From: Deltaproteobacteria bacterium
GTDB lineage: Bacteria; Desulfobacterota_B; Binatia; UBA9968
Direction of reading: 5' to 3'
Length of the DNA stretch: 7,897 bases
NCBI GenBank assembly: GCA_027297485.1
Contig: JAPUHZ010000480.1
Coordinates: 1 to 7,897 of the forward strand
Positions 1 to 5,548 of the stretch are shown one piece after another. The notes under the pieces were generated by a model, which saw nothing but the letters and a program-made list of their open reading frames with translations, had not been told where the DNA came from and did no database searches. Every line of letters begins with the position of its first letter. Position 1 is the first letter of the stretch. Position numbers and translations under genes: made by a program.

Positions 1-231
1 GAATATCGCACAGTAGATATAGATTGGACTAAAGACGCCAAAGGTAAGCCGGTTAAAGTAGTCTTGCCTTACAAGGCATACAAGGAGTTGGTAGAGCTCA
101 AAATCAGCCAGGAGATCTACGAGCGTCCGGAAACACGGGAAGCGATTCGTACCGCGAGGCGTGATGTTGCGGCGGGGCGTGTGCGGCGGTTTAAGAATTT
201 AGCAGAGGCGCTTCGATCGCTCGACGGGTAG
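1..231 (+). CDS. Putative type II antitoxin, C-terminal part (5' end outside window)
   Basis: This reading frame is open from the first base to a TAG at 229-231 and gives 76 residues; the start lies upstream. The visible protein has a GKPVKVVLPYKAYKELVELK segment, like the conserved 'GKPvaVvLPyeeYerLlel' stretch of Phd/YefM-type antitoxins. A charged tail with PETREAIRTARRDVAAG and RRFKNLAEALRSLD follows, of the kind that wraps around a RelE/ParE toxin. The family assignment rests on recalled motifs, not on a search. It is supported by context: a recognisable RelE/ParE toxin remnant begins immediately after the stop codon, the usual antitoxin-then-toxin order. If the toxin is dead, this antitoxin is an orphan. 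It might still autoregulate its promoter or neutralise a related toxin elsewhere, but that is inference. An unrelated small DNA-binding protein is the main alternative. Confidence 0.6.
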   Translation, partial: EYRTVDIDWTKDAKGKPVKVVLPYKAYKELVELKISQEIYERPETREAIRTARRDVAAGRVRRFKNLAEALRSLDG

Positions 232-328
232 TCATCGAGTTTACTGACACCTTTCGCTGAAGTTATCGCAATCTTCCCGAAGCTATCCAGAAAAAAGTTC
301 AAAAGCAGCTCCGCTTTCTCTCCCGCTT
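231..328 (+). pseudogene. Decayed, truncated RelE/ParE-family toxin
   Basis: The frame beginning at 231 reads VIEFTDTFR, then TGA at 258-260, then SYRNLPEAIQKKVQKQLRFL in the same frame up to about 320. This matches the N-terminal pattern of RelE/ParE mRNA-interferase or gyrase-poison toxins: 'I.fT..F..sYr.LP..iqkkv.kqL.fL'. Three lesions are visible. No ATG, GTG or TTG exists in frame between the upstream stop at 192-194 and the homology. A TGA interrupts the frame after nine codons. The C-terminal half, which carries the usual catalytic and RNA-contacting residues, is missing because the sequence runs straight into the 3' end of the convergent acyl-CoA dehydrogenase. Position right after the antitoxin stop fits a TA operon. 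Family-level identification is fairly firm; RelE versus ParE activity cannot be told. Confidence 0.6.
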
Positions 329-1480
329 TCATCGGTTCGCTTTCCGGTAGCCCAACGTATCCTGGGCGATGATGAGTTTTTGGATATTCGATGATCCTTC
401 AACGATCTGGTAGGACTTGGCATCGCGGAAATAACGTTCCACAGGAAACTCCGTCGAGTAGCCGTAGGCCCCCAAGAGCTTAAGGGCAGAGTCCGCCGCG
501 AAGGCAGCGGCCTCGGCTGCGGCATACTTAGCTATCGAGACCTCGAGATTATTGGGCTGCTTGCGATCTGCCAGGCACGCCGCACGATAGACCAGCAGCC
601 GGGCTGCCTCTTCGTCTACCACCATCTGGGCAATAAGATCTTGATTCATCTGAAATTGACCGATCTTTTGGCCGAACTGCTCCCTCTGGTTGCAATAACT
701 CACCGCTGCCTCCCGGGCTGCCCGCGCCACGCCCAAAGCCCCGGCGGCACAGCTCAAACGGGTCTGGTTAAGTTGCCACATGCAGATCTTAAACCCTTCA
801 CCCTCCTTGCCAATTAGGTTTTCCGCTGGAACACGTAAATTTTCAAAGGCCAATTCGCCTATGGGTGAGGCATGGGCACCGAGCGTCTCCAGAGACCGGC
901 GGTTCAATCCGGGCTGATTCAAATCGACGTAAAAGGCAGAGATTCCCCGGTGTTTCTGGGATCGGTCGGTATAGGCATAGATAAGGGCGCTGTCTGCGAC
1001 TGGCGCATTGGAGATCCAAATCTTGGTTCCGTTTAAGACGTAGCTGGCGCCTTTTCTGATAGCCGTAGCCCTCATCGCCGCCACATCCGATCCTGCGTCA
1101 GGCTCGGTAATGGCAAAGCAGCTGATGGTATCGCCGCTAATCAAGGGCGGAATCCATCTCTTCTTCTGCTCTTCGGCGCCAAACTGGAGTAAGGCTAGTG
1201 CCGGACCCGCCTGCATATTGATAAAGACCCGCATGGCGCTATGAACCCGGGCGATCTCCTCTGTTATAAGCGTGAGGGCGAGAAATCCAAGACCATTCCC
1301 TCCATAGGCCTCCGGAATAATACATCCGTAAAAACCAAGTTCGCCCATTTTTAGCACCAGGTCTCTGCGGAAAGTGTGCTCCCTATCGTCCTTAGCGGCA
1401 GTTGGAGCTATCTCTTTCTCGGCGAAGTCACGGGCCAAATCCCGCACCGCCACTAGTTCATCCGACAAGTCGAAATCCAT
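329..1480 (-). CDS. Acyl-CoA dehydrogenase, glutaryl-CoA dehydrogenase (non-decarboxylating)-like
   Basis: This 383-residue flavoprotein has the normal family length and domain order: helical N domain about 5-117, beta domain about 121-215 with CFAITEPDAGSDV at 121-133, and C-terminal helical domain about 227-375 with REQFGQKIGQFQ near 266-277. The likely catalytic base is E361 in IVEGSSNIQ. It would oxidise an acyl-CoA at the alpha-beta position and pass electrons to ETF. Two residues point to a dicarboxylic substrate. R84 aligns with the arginine that binds the distal carboxylate in glutaryl-CoA dehydrogenases. V360, just before the base, is the Val that replaces Tyr in the non-decarboxylating, glutaconyl-CoA-forming type. 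The C-terminal LGYRKANR also resembles Desulfococcus-type enzymes as I recall them. The ATG at 1478-1480 follows a GGGGAGGGG ribosome site (1483-1491). It is the second gene of a two-gene operon, 16 bases after its partner. Substrate is inferred; a plain short-chain acyl-CoA dehydrogenase is the alternative. Confidence 0.85.
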   Translation of the reverse strand: MDFDLSDELVAVRDLARDFAEKEIAPTAAKDDREHTFRRDLVLKMGELGFYGCIIPEAYGGNGLGFLALTLITEEIARVHSAMRVFINMQAGPALALLQFGAEEQKKRWIPPLISGDTISCFAITEPDAGSDVAAMRATAIRKGASYVLNGTKIWISNAPVADSALIYAYTDRSQKHRGISAFYVDLNQPGLNRRSLETLGAHASPIGELAFENLRVPAENLIGKEGEGFKICMWQLNQTRLSCAAGALGVARAAREAAVSYCNQREQFGQKIGQFQMNQDLIAQMVVDEEAARLLVYRAACLADRKQPNNLEVSIAKYAAAEAAAFAADSALKLLGAYGYSTEFPVERYFRDAKSYQIVEGSSNIQKLIIAQDTLGYRKANR

Positions 1481-1496
1481 AGCCCCTCCCCTGCGA

Positions 1497-2642
1497 TTAC
1501 TTCCCCTTTAACAGAGTCCGCGCGATAACGAGCCTTTGGATCTCCGAGGTGCCTTCGTATATTCTCAGGGCACGGACATCACGGTAGAGCTGCTCTACGG
1601 GAGTCCCAACCACCAGCCCCATCCCGCCGTGGATCTGCAACGCCTGGTCCACAATCCTCTGCGCCGCCTCAGTGGCAAAGAGCTTGGCCATGGAGGACTT
1701 CTGTGTGAGACCCTTCTGGCCGTGATCATTCATCCAGGCCGCTTGATAGACTAAAAGACGTGAGGCCTCCAGATCTGTAGCCATGTCGGCTAGTTTAAAT
1801 TGTGTTATCTGAAACTCAGCCAACGCTTGACCAAATTGACGCCGACTTTGACCGTACTGGATCGCTTCTTCCAAAGCCCTTTGGGCCAATCCTATAGCGG
1901 CTGCACCCACGGTGCAGCGGAGGGTGTCTAGGGTACGCAGTGCGATCTTGAGGCCTTCTCCCTCCCTGCCTAGGCGCTGCGTTTCCGGGACACGGCATTC
2001 CTCAAAGGCAATGGACCCAATCGGATGGGGAGAGATAAGAGGGATCTTTTCTTTAATAACGAACCCAGGGGTATCAGCTCCCACCACAAAGGCGCTGATC
2101 CCCTTTGCACTTTTCTCGGGACCGGTTAAGGCGAAGACCACATAGGTTTGGGCTATTCCTGCGTTGGAGATAAAACACTTACTTCCTGTGAGACGATATT
2201 CCTTGCCGCGCCTGACTGCCCGCGTTTCCATGGATGAAATGTCCGAACCGGCCTGAGGTTCCGTGAGGGCGAAGGCCGCAATGGCCTCTCCTCTGGCAAT
2301 GGGGGGGAGATAGCGAGCCTTTTGCTGATCACTACCTGCAATCGTAATCGGATAGCTCCCGAGAGCTTGCATGGCGAGCATCGTGTCAGCCAGGGAGGAG
2401 CCCCGGGCCAACTCCTCCCGGAGCAGACATAGGTCGCGGGCCTGAACATGATCTCGGACTCCGCCGAATCTTTTGGAAACTGCATAGGCGATAAATCCCT
2501 CTTGGCCGAGTTGGCTTACGAGCCTATGGGCCTCCTTCTCGATATCCGCTTCTTTTTTGGACGCGGAAAGTAAGTTTTTCTCTACCCAGGAACGGATGTG
2601 ACTGCGCAAAAGCAAGTGCTCTTGGTCAAAGAAGAAATCCAT
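1497..2642 (-). CDS. Acyl-CoA dehydrogenase
   Basis: This 381-residue protein has all three acyl-CoA dehydrogenase domains. The flavin and substrate signature FALTEPQAGSDIS is at 124-136, RRQFGQALAEFQ is at 268-279, QIHGGMG is at 336-342, and the catalytic glutamate is E363 in IYEGTSEIQR. It should form a trans-2-enoyl-CoA from an acyl-CoA in the cytoplasm, with ETF as electron acceptor. It lacks an arginine at the place of R84 in its operon partner, so a non-dicarboxylic substrate such as a short or branched acyl-CoA is more likely; chain length cannot be read from sequence. The YEGT motif is the common form, unlike the VEGS of the partner. The two proteins are clearly diverged paralogues. 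The ATG at 2640-2642 has an AGAGGGG ribosome site (2649-2655) with 6-base spacing. It is the first gene of the operon, and a sigma70-like promoter lies upstream at 2703-2731. Confidence 0.92.
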   Translation of the reverse strand: MDFFFDQEHLLLRSHIRSWVEKNLLSASKKEADIEKEAHRLVSQLGQEGFIAYAVSKRFGGVRDHVQARDLCLLREELARGSSLADTMLAMQALGSYPITIAGSDQQKARYLPPIARGEAIAAFALTEPQAGSDISSMETRAVRRGKEYRLTGSKCFISNAGIAQTYVVFALTGPEKSAKGISAFVVGADTPGFVIKEKIPLISPHPIGSIAFEECRVPETQRLGREGEGLKIALRTLDTLRCTVGAAAIGLAQRALEEAIQYGQSRRQFGQALAEFQITQFKLADMATDLEASRLLVYQAAWMNDHGQKGLTQKSSMAKLFATEAAQRIVDQALQIHGGMGLVVGTPVEQLYRDVRALRIYEGTSEIQRLVIARTLLKGK

Positions 2643-2679
2643 TTTTGTCCCCTCTGATTAGGGTTGATTGAACGCTGCC

Positions 2680-2700
2680 GACCTTTTTTCGACATAGGTC
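2680..2700. repeat. Short inverted repeat, possible operator
   Basis: GACCT (2680-2684) and AGGTC (2696-2700) are perfect inverted arms separated by 11 bases. They overlap the predicted transcription start of the minus-strand acyl-CoA dehydrogenase promoter, a usual place for a repressor site. Five-base arms occur often by chance, so this is only a candidate; no regulator gene is present in the window. Confidence 0.2.
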
Positions 2701-2702
2701 AG

Positions 2703-2731
2703 AGGATATTGTCTTGATGCTTCGCCGTCAA
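2703..2731 (-). promoter_or_regulatory. Sigma70-like promoter of the acyl-CoA dehydrogenase operon
   Basis: Read on the minus strand, TTGACG (2731-2726) and TATCCT (2708-2703) are separated by 17 bases. The -35 matches consensus at 5 of 6 positions and the -10 at 4 of 6. Transcription would begin near 2696 and leave a leader of about 54 bases before the ATG at 2642. The element overlaps the 5' extension of the divergent M48 reading frame, which argues that this extension is not translated. Confidence 0.5.
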
Positions 2732-2755
2732 CTCCTCTATCCATTGACCCAACCA

Positions 2756-2784
2756 TTGATCCCTCTCAGGACTCCATCTATAAT
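2756..2784 (+). promoter_or_regulatory. Sigma70-like promoter of the M48 metalloprotease gene
   Basis: TTGATC (2756-2761) and a perfect TATAAT (2779-2784) are separated by exactly 17 bases. Transcription would start near 2791, about 16 bases ahead of a GTG at 2807 that is preceded by GGAGGG (2798-2803). The promoter lies inside the longest possible reading frame of the gene, so it bears directly on choice of start codon. Confidence 0.5.
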
Positions 2785-2806
2785 TCTCTCATGGCTTGGA
2801 GGGCTT

Positions 2807-4210
2807 GTGACATTCGTGCCTTGGTTTAAGAGGGCTTGGTGCTCTTTTCTCTTCGTCTTTATCTTGAGCGGATGCGGCTCTTACCTCGCGTCCCAAATAC
2901 CCTTCCTCAAGCCGATCAGTGAAGATGATGAGGTAAGGATCAGTCGGGAATTTCGCCGCGAGGCAAGGCAACATCTAAAACTGGTAAATCATCCAGAGGT
3001 TGAGCGCTATGTCAACCAGGTGGGACAGAGAATCCTCTCAGTGTTGGGGCCTCAGCCTTTTGATTACCGCTTCTTCGTGGTAGAAAATTCCCAACTAAAC
3101 GCCTTTGCAGTCCCCGGGGGATCCATCTATGTGCATACGGGTCTCATGGAGCAAGTCAGCAGCACAGACGAACTCGCCAGTGTTCTAGGTCACGAAATCG
3201 TTCATGTAAAATCTCGCCATATGGCTCGCATGTCCGGGCCGGATCCTACAAGCCTCTTGGCGCTCCTGGGAGTCCTTCTGGCCGGCAGCAGTTCCCAGGG
3301 CCAAGCTGCCGGGGTATTGGGTCAGGCCTTGGCCGCAACACGCCAACTCTCTTACACCCGCCAGCTGGAGCAAGAAGCGGACGCTCTTGGGCTAAGATAT
3401 ATGGCTGAGGCGGGTTACGACCCAAGGGCAGCTCTGGGTTTTCTGAAGATCATCGATCAGGAGAGGGTTTTGAACCCGGTCGATTTACCTCCCTATCTGA
3501 TGACTCACCCATTGAGTCAGGAGCGCATCGCCAGGATAGAGGGATTGATTCGCTCTTTCAGTCAGGAGCGGCCGAGGTTGGAGCATCCAGATCCGATCAA
3601 AAAAGTCCAGACGATACTACGCTTGGACAGGCATGATTCTGATGCTGTGATAGCCGAGTATAAAAAGCTCCTTAGCCAATATCCAGGACGCGCCGAGCCG
3701 AGGCATCTCCTTGGTGTTGCCTATCATTATTTAGGGAAGTGGTCGCTGGCGAGGGAGAACTACGAGAGGGCAAGAACCCTTAACCCCAAAAGTCCTGGGA
3801 TTGATCGAGATTTGGGTCGGCTCTATACCCAAAATGGAAAGTTTTCTTTAGCCCATGAGGCCTTTGAGCGTTCTTTGAGTACAGAGCCAAAAGAACCTCT
3901 AAGCTATCTGTTTCTGGGAGAATTGTTCGAGAAGGAGTCCAATTTCCGCGAGGCGGTCAGCGCCTATCTTAGAGCCCGAAATCTCTCACCCTTGTGGGCC
4001 GAGCCGCCATATCGTCTGGGAGTAGTCTATGGCAAGATGAATCGCCTGGGGGACGCCCATCACTATTTGGGCCGTTCCCATTTTTTGTTGGATGAGGATG
4101 AAAAGGCGATCGCTGCCTTGGAACGGTCGTTAGAAATTCTTGGAGCGGCCTCCCCCCAGGGTCAGATAGTCAAAGAGGAGCTTGAAGTTATAAAGGCGAG
4201 GAGAAGATAA
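2807..4210 (+). CDS. M48-family zinc metalloprotease lipoprotein with TPR repeats (BepA-like)
   Basis: From GTG 2807 the product is 467 residues. It opens with a lipoprotein signal (FKR, hydrophobic core, LSGC lipobox) that makes C23 the lipidated residue. The next residues are Gly-Ser with no Asp at +2, which fits outer-membrane sorting. The M48 domain spans about 40-250: NAFAVPGG near 98-105, zinc motif HEIVH at 129-133, third ligand E190 in EQEADALG, and H234 in THPLSQERI, matching the regulatory histidine loop of BepA. Three to four TPR units follow (about 295-440). Such proteins degrade or help assemble outer-membrane proteins in the periplasm; that role is inferred from architecture. 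The frame stays open to a TTG at 2714, giving 498 residues. I reject that start because it would place some 30 extra residues before the signal and translate through both promoters. GTG 2816 (20-residue signal) is a close alternative. The stop lies 2 bases from a convergent gene. Confidence 0.9.
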   Translation: MTFVPWFKRAWCSFLFVFILSGCGSYLASQIPFLKPISEDDEVRISREFRREARQHLKLVNHPEVERYVNQVGQRILSVLGPQPFDYRFFVVENSQLNAFAVPGGSIYVHTGLMEQVSSTDELASVLGHEIVHVKSRHMARMSGPDPTSLLALLGVLLAGSSSQGQAAGVLGQALAATRQLSYTRQLEQEADALGLRYMAEAGYDPRAALGFLKIIDQERVLNPVDLPPYLMTHPLSQERIARIEGLIRSFSQERPRLEHPDPIKKVQTILRLDRHDSDAVIAEYKKLLSQYPGRAEPRHLLGVAYHYLGKWSLARENYERARTLNPKSPGIDRDLGRLYTQNGKFSLAHEAFERSLSTEPKEPLSYLFLGELFEKESNFREAVSAYLRARNLSPLWAEPPYRLGVVYGKMNRLGDAHHYLGRSHFLLDEDEKAIAALERSLEILGAASPQGQIVKEELEVIKARRR

Positions 4211-4212
4211 TC

Positions 4213-4587
4213 TTACCCCCGGCTACTCAGGGGAGGGAAAGGATAGACCTTGCCTTTGGTTGGCTTCGTGGTCTTATACTCCCGTTTCAATAAAGATTTC
4301 CGCAGATAATCCGGATCAAATCCTAAAAGATCGCAGATGTTGGTGAAAGTGAAAAGCCATCCTGTGCTTTTATCCTCAACCCACTCCAGGGCATTCTGAT
4401 AAAGCTCCTTACCGGAGCTACTACTGGCCTCCCGATACTTTTGCAGACACTCGACTGCATCCTTGAGGATAGCCAACATGAGCCCCCTCTCCCCCTCAAG
4501 ATGACGAGGCAATCCCTCATTGCCATAGAATTGAGAGGGTAAGAAGGTATCCGGTTCCAGGATTCTCGCTAGAAAATCGTCATACAT
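4213..4587 (-). CDS. Small conserved protein of unknown function
   Basis: This is a 124-residue soluble protein with no signal peptide or membrane segment. I do not recognise a named family, but the pattern is familiar from uncharacterised small proteins of deltaproteobacteria-like genomes. It has an acidic or amphipathic helix GERGLMLAILKDAVECLQKY (about 32-51), then a segment about 73-100 carrying W, FTFTNICDLLGFDPDYLRK. The second part has the spacing of a helix-turn-helix (helix, LGFDP turn, YLRKSLL helix) and is followed by a basic stretch KREYKTTKPTKGK. A DNA- or partner-binding role is possible but unproven. The ATG at 4585-4587 has a modest AAAAGG ribosome site 8 bases upstream and a plausible promoter at 4621-4649. 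It converges on the M48 gene with a 2-base gap, so it is probably transcribed alone. Confidence is high that it is coding and low on function. Confidence 0.75.
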   Translation of the reverse strand: MYDDFLARILEPDTFLPSQFYGNEGLPRHLEGERGLMLAILKDAVECLQKYREASSSSGKELYQNALEWVEDKSTGWLFTFTNICDLLGFDPDYLRKSLLKREYKTTKPTKGKVYPFPPLSSRG

Positions 4588-4620
4588 ATGACTAACCTTT
4601 TATCAACCATTGTAAATCTC

Positions 4621-4649
4621 TATATAGCAGATATTTCCGGACTTTGCAA
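4621..4649 (-). promoter_or_regulatory. Possible promoter of the small conserved gene
   Basis: On the minus strand TTGCAA (4649-4644) and TATATA (4626-4621) are 17 bases apart, each matching consensus at 4 of 6 positions. Transcription would begin near 4614, giving a leader of about 27 bases. It sits in an AT-rich 139-base gap (4588-4726) that contains no gene. Confidence 0.35.
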
Positions 4650-4657
4650 TGATGATT

Positions 4658-4681
4658 TTTCTTCCGTAGGGCGAGAAGAAA
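4658..4681. repeat. Inverted repeat in the 4588-4726 gap
   Basis: TTTCTTC (4658-4664) and GAAGAAA (4675-4681) are perfect 7-base inverted arms around a 10-base loop. The arms are AT-rich and no T-run directly follows on the minus strand, so it is a poor intrinsic terminator for the aldolase-family gene that ends at 4727. It could still be a weak hairpin or a protein-binding site. Confidence 0.25.
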
Positions 4682-4726
4682 CTGGGTTTTTAAGAAAAGT
4701 ACTTATAAATCTAGCTACTTACGATA

Positions 4727-5434
4727 TTAAAGGTCCGCCATAAGTCCAGCCGTTTTAGCCTTCGCGACATAATGGTCCCAGACCTTTTGTATCACTGGTG
4801 GGTGCCTGCGTCCCTTGGCTACCCTATGAACCTCGTCCTCGGTGTAAAAGCGGACCGGTCCTAAAAGCGAGGCAGAGTATAGTCTTTTAGCGCTTTCCTC
4901 CAAGTCAATGCAGGCCATAAAGGTCCACTCGATTGACCGACCTGCTACAAGAGAACCGTGCCCGCGTAGGATCACGGCCTCGCCACCACCCAGGGTTCTG
5001 GCGACCTCGTCCCCCTGTTCGTTGGTCTGAATCAAGGCAGGGTCGAGGTATACAGGAATTGACCCAGGGCCAAACAAGGCTCCCGTGTTCGAGGCGGGAA
5101 TAAGTGGTCGATCAGCCATGCTTAAGATCACCACCATACGGTTATGAAGATGAGCTAAGCTCTGGACATCTTTTCTAATGTGGTAGGTACGAGTATGCAT
5201 GGGAAGCTCCGAGGGGAGATCCCACTTTCCTTCCACACGTGCCCCGTTCAAATCAAACGTCAAGATGTCCTCGGGAGTTACCCGCGCCCGGCTTATTGGA
5301 TGGGGGTTGATCAGGAATCGCTCCGTACCCGGTATTCTCACGCTGATATGGCCACTATAATCAACCAGCCCTCCAAGAAAGAGCATCCGGCAGGCCATGG
5401 CCACTTTCTTCTTGAGATCGTCTATTTCTGACAC
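4727..5434 (-). CDS. Class II aldolase/adducin-family protein
   Basis: This 235-residue protein has the length and motifs of the fuculose-phosphate aldolase/adducin fold. SGHISVR (27-33) replaces the GN.S.R phosphate loop, E76 in PSELPMH is the acid/base position of aldolases, and H95, H97 (HLHN) and H159 (RGHG) are the zinc or divalent-metal ligands. The family includes sugar-phosphate aldolases, the ribulose-5-phosphate epimerase (which has Asp instead of Glu) and decarboxylases of hydroxylated aromatic or keto acids. The SGHISVR form is seen more in the last type, as I recall, so a decarboxylase or retro-aldol enzyme on a non-sugar substrate is plausible but unproven. The start is GTG (5432-5434), chosen because a perfect AAGGAGG (5441-5447) precedes it by 6 bases. 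It is divergent from the oligoendopeptidase gene and has its own promoter at 5461-5490. No pathway partner is adjacent. Confidence 0.88.
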   Translation of the reverse strand: MSEIDDLKKKVAMACRMLFLGGLVDYSGHISVRIPGTERFLINPHPISRARVTPEDILTFDLNGARVEGKWDLPSELPMHTRTYHIRKDVQSLAHLHNRMVVILSMADRPLIPASNTGALFGPGSIPVYLDPALIQTNEQGDEVARTLGGGEAVILRGHGSLVAGRSIEWTFMACIDLEESAKRLYSASLLGPVRFYTEDEVHRVAKGRRHPPVIQKVWDHYVAKAKTAGLMADL

Positions 5435-5460
5435 AGGAATCCTCCTTTTCTCCCTATCAC

Positions 5461-5490
5461 GCTATACCGCCCACGGGGAGAGGCTGTCAA
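5461..5490 (-). promoter_or_regulatory. Promoter of the class II aldolase-family gene
   Basis: On the minus strand a perfect TTGACA (5490-5485) precedes TATAGC (5466-5461; 4 of 6) with an 18-base spacer. Transcription would start near 5455, leaving a short leader of about 20 bases that contains the AAGGAGG ribosome site. Confidence 0.45.
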
Positions 5491-5548
5491 CGAAAGATCT
5501 TGTCTACTCATAAAATAAATGATTAATGGAGTAACGGATAGAATCTCT

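Noticed and set aside
258..260. TGA in the toxin frame as a recoded sense codon
   Set aside because: The adjacent dehydrogenase ends with TGA used as a stop, and the toxin also lacks a start codon and its C-terminal half, so decay is the simpler reading.
117..525. Minus-strand open frames of 71 and 80 residues near 117-332 and 283-525
   Set aside because: They overlap the antitoxin, the toxin remnant and the dehydrogenase out of frame, and their translations have no protein-like motif.
2153..2485. A 110-residue minus-strand open frame within the second acyl-CoA dehydrogenase
   Set aside because: It is a different frame of a full-length, motif-complete dehydrogenase gene and carries no ribosome site or domain.
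2791..2829. A 12-codon frame starting ATG at the predicted M48 transcript start, as a leader peptide
   Set aside because: It has no ribosome site, since transcription would start at its first base, and no attenuator-like hairpins or codon runs are present.
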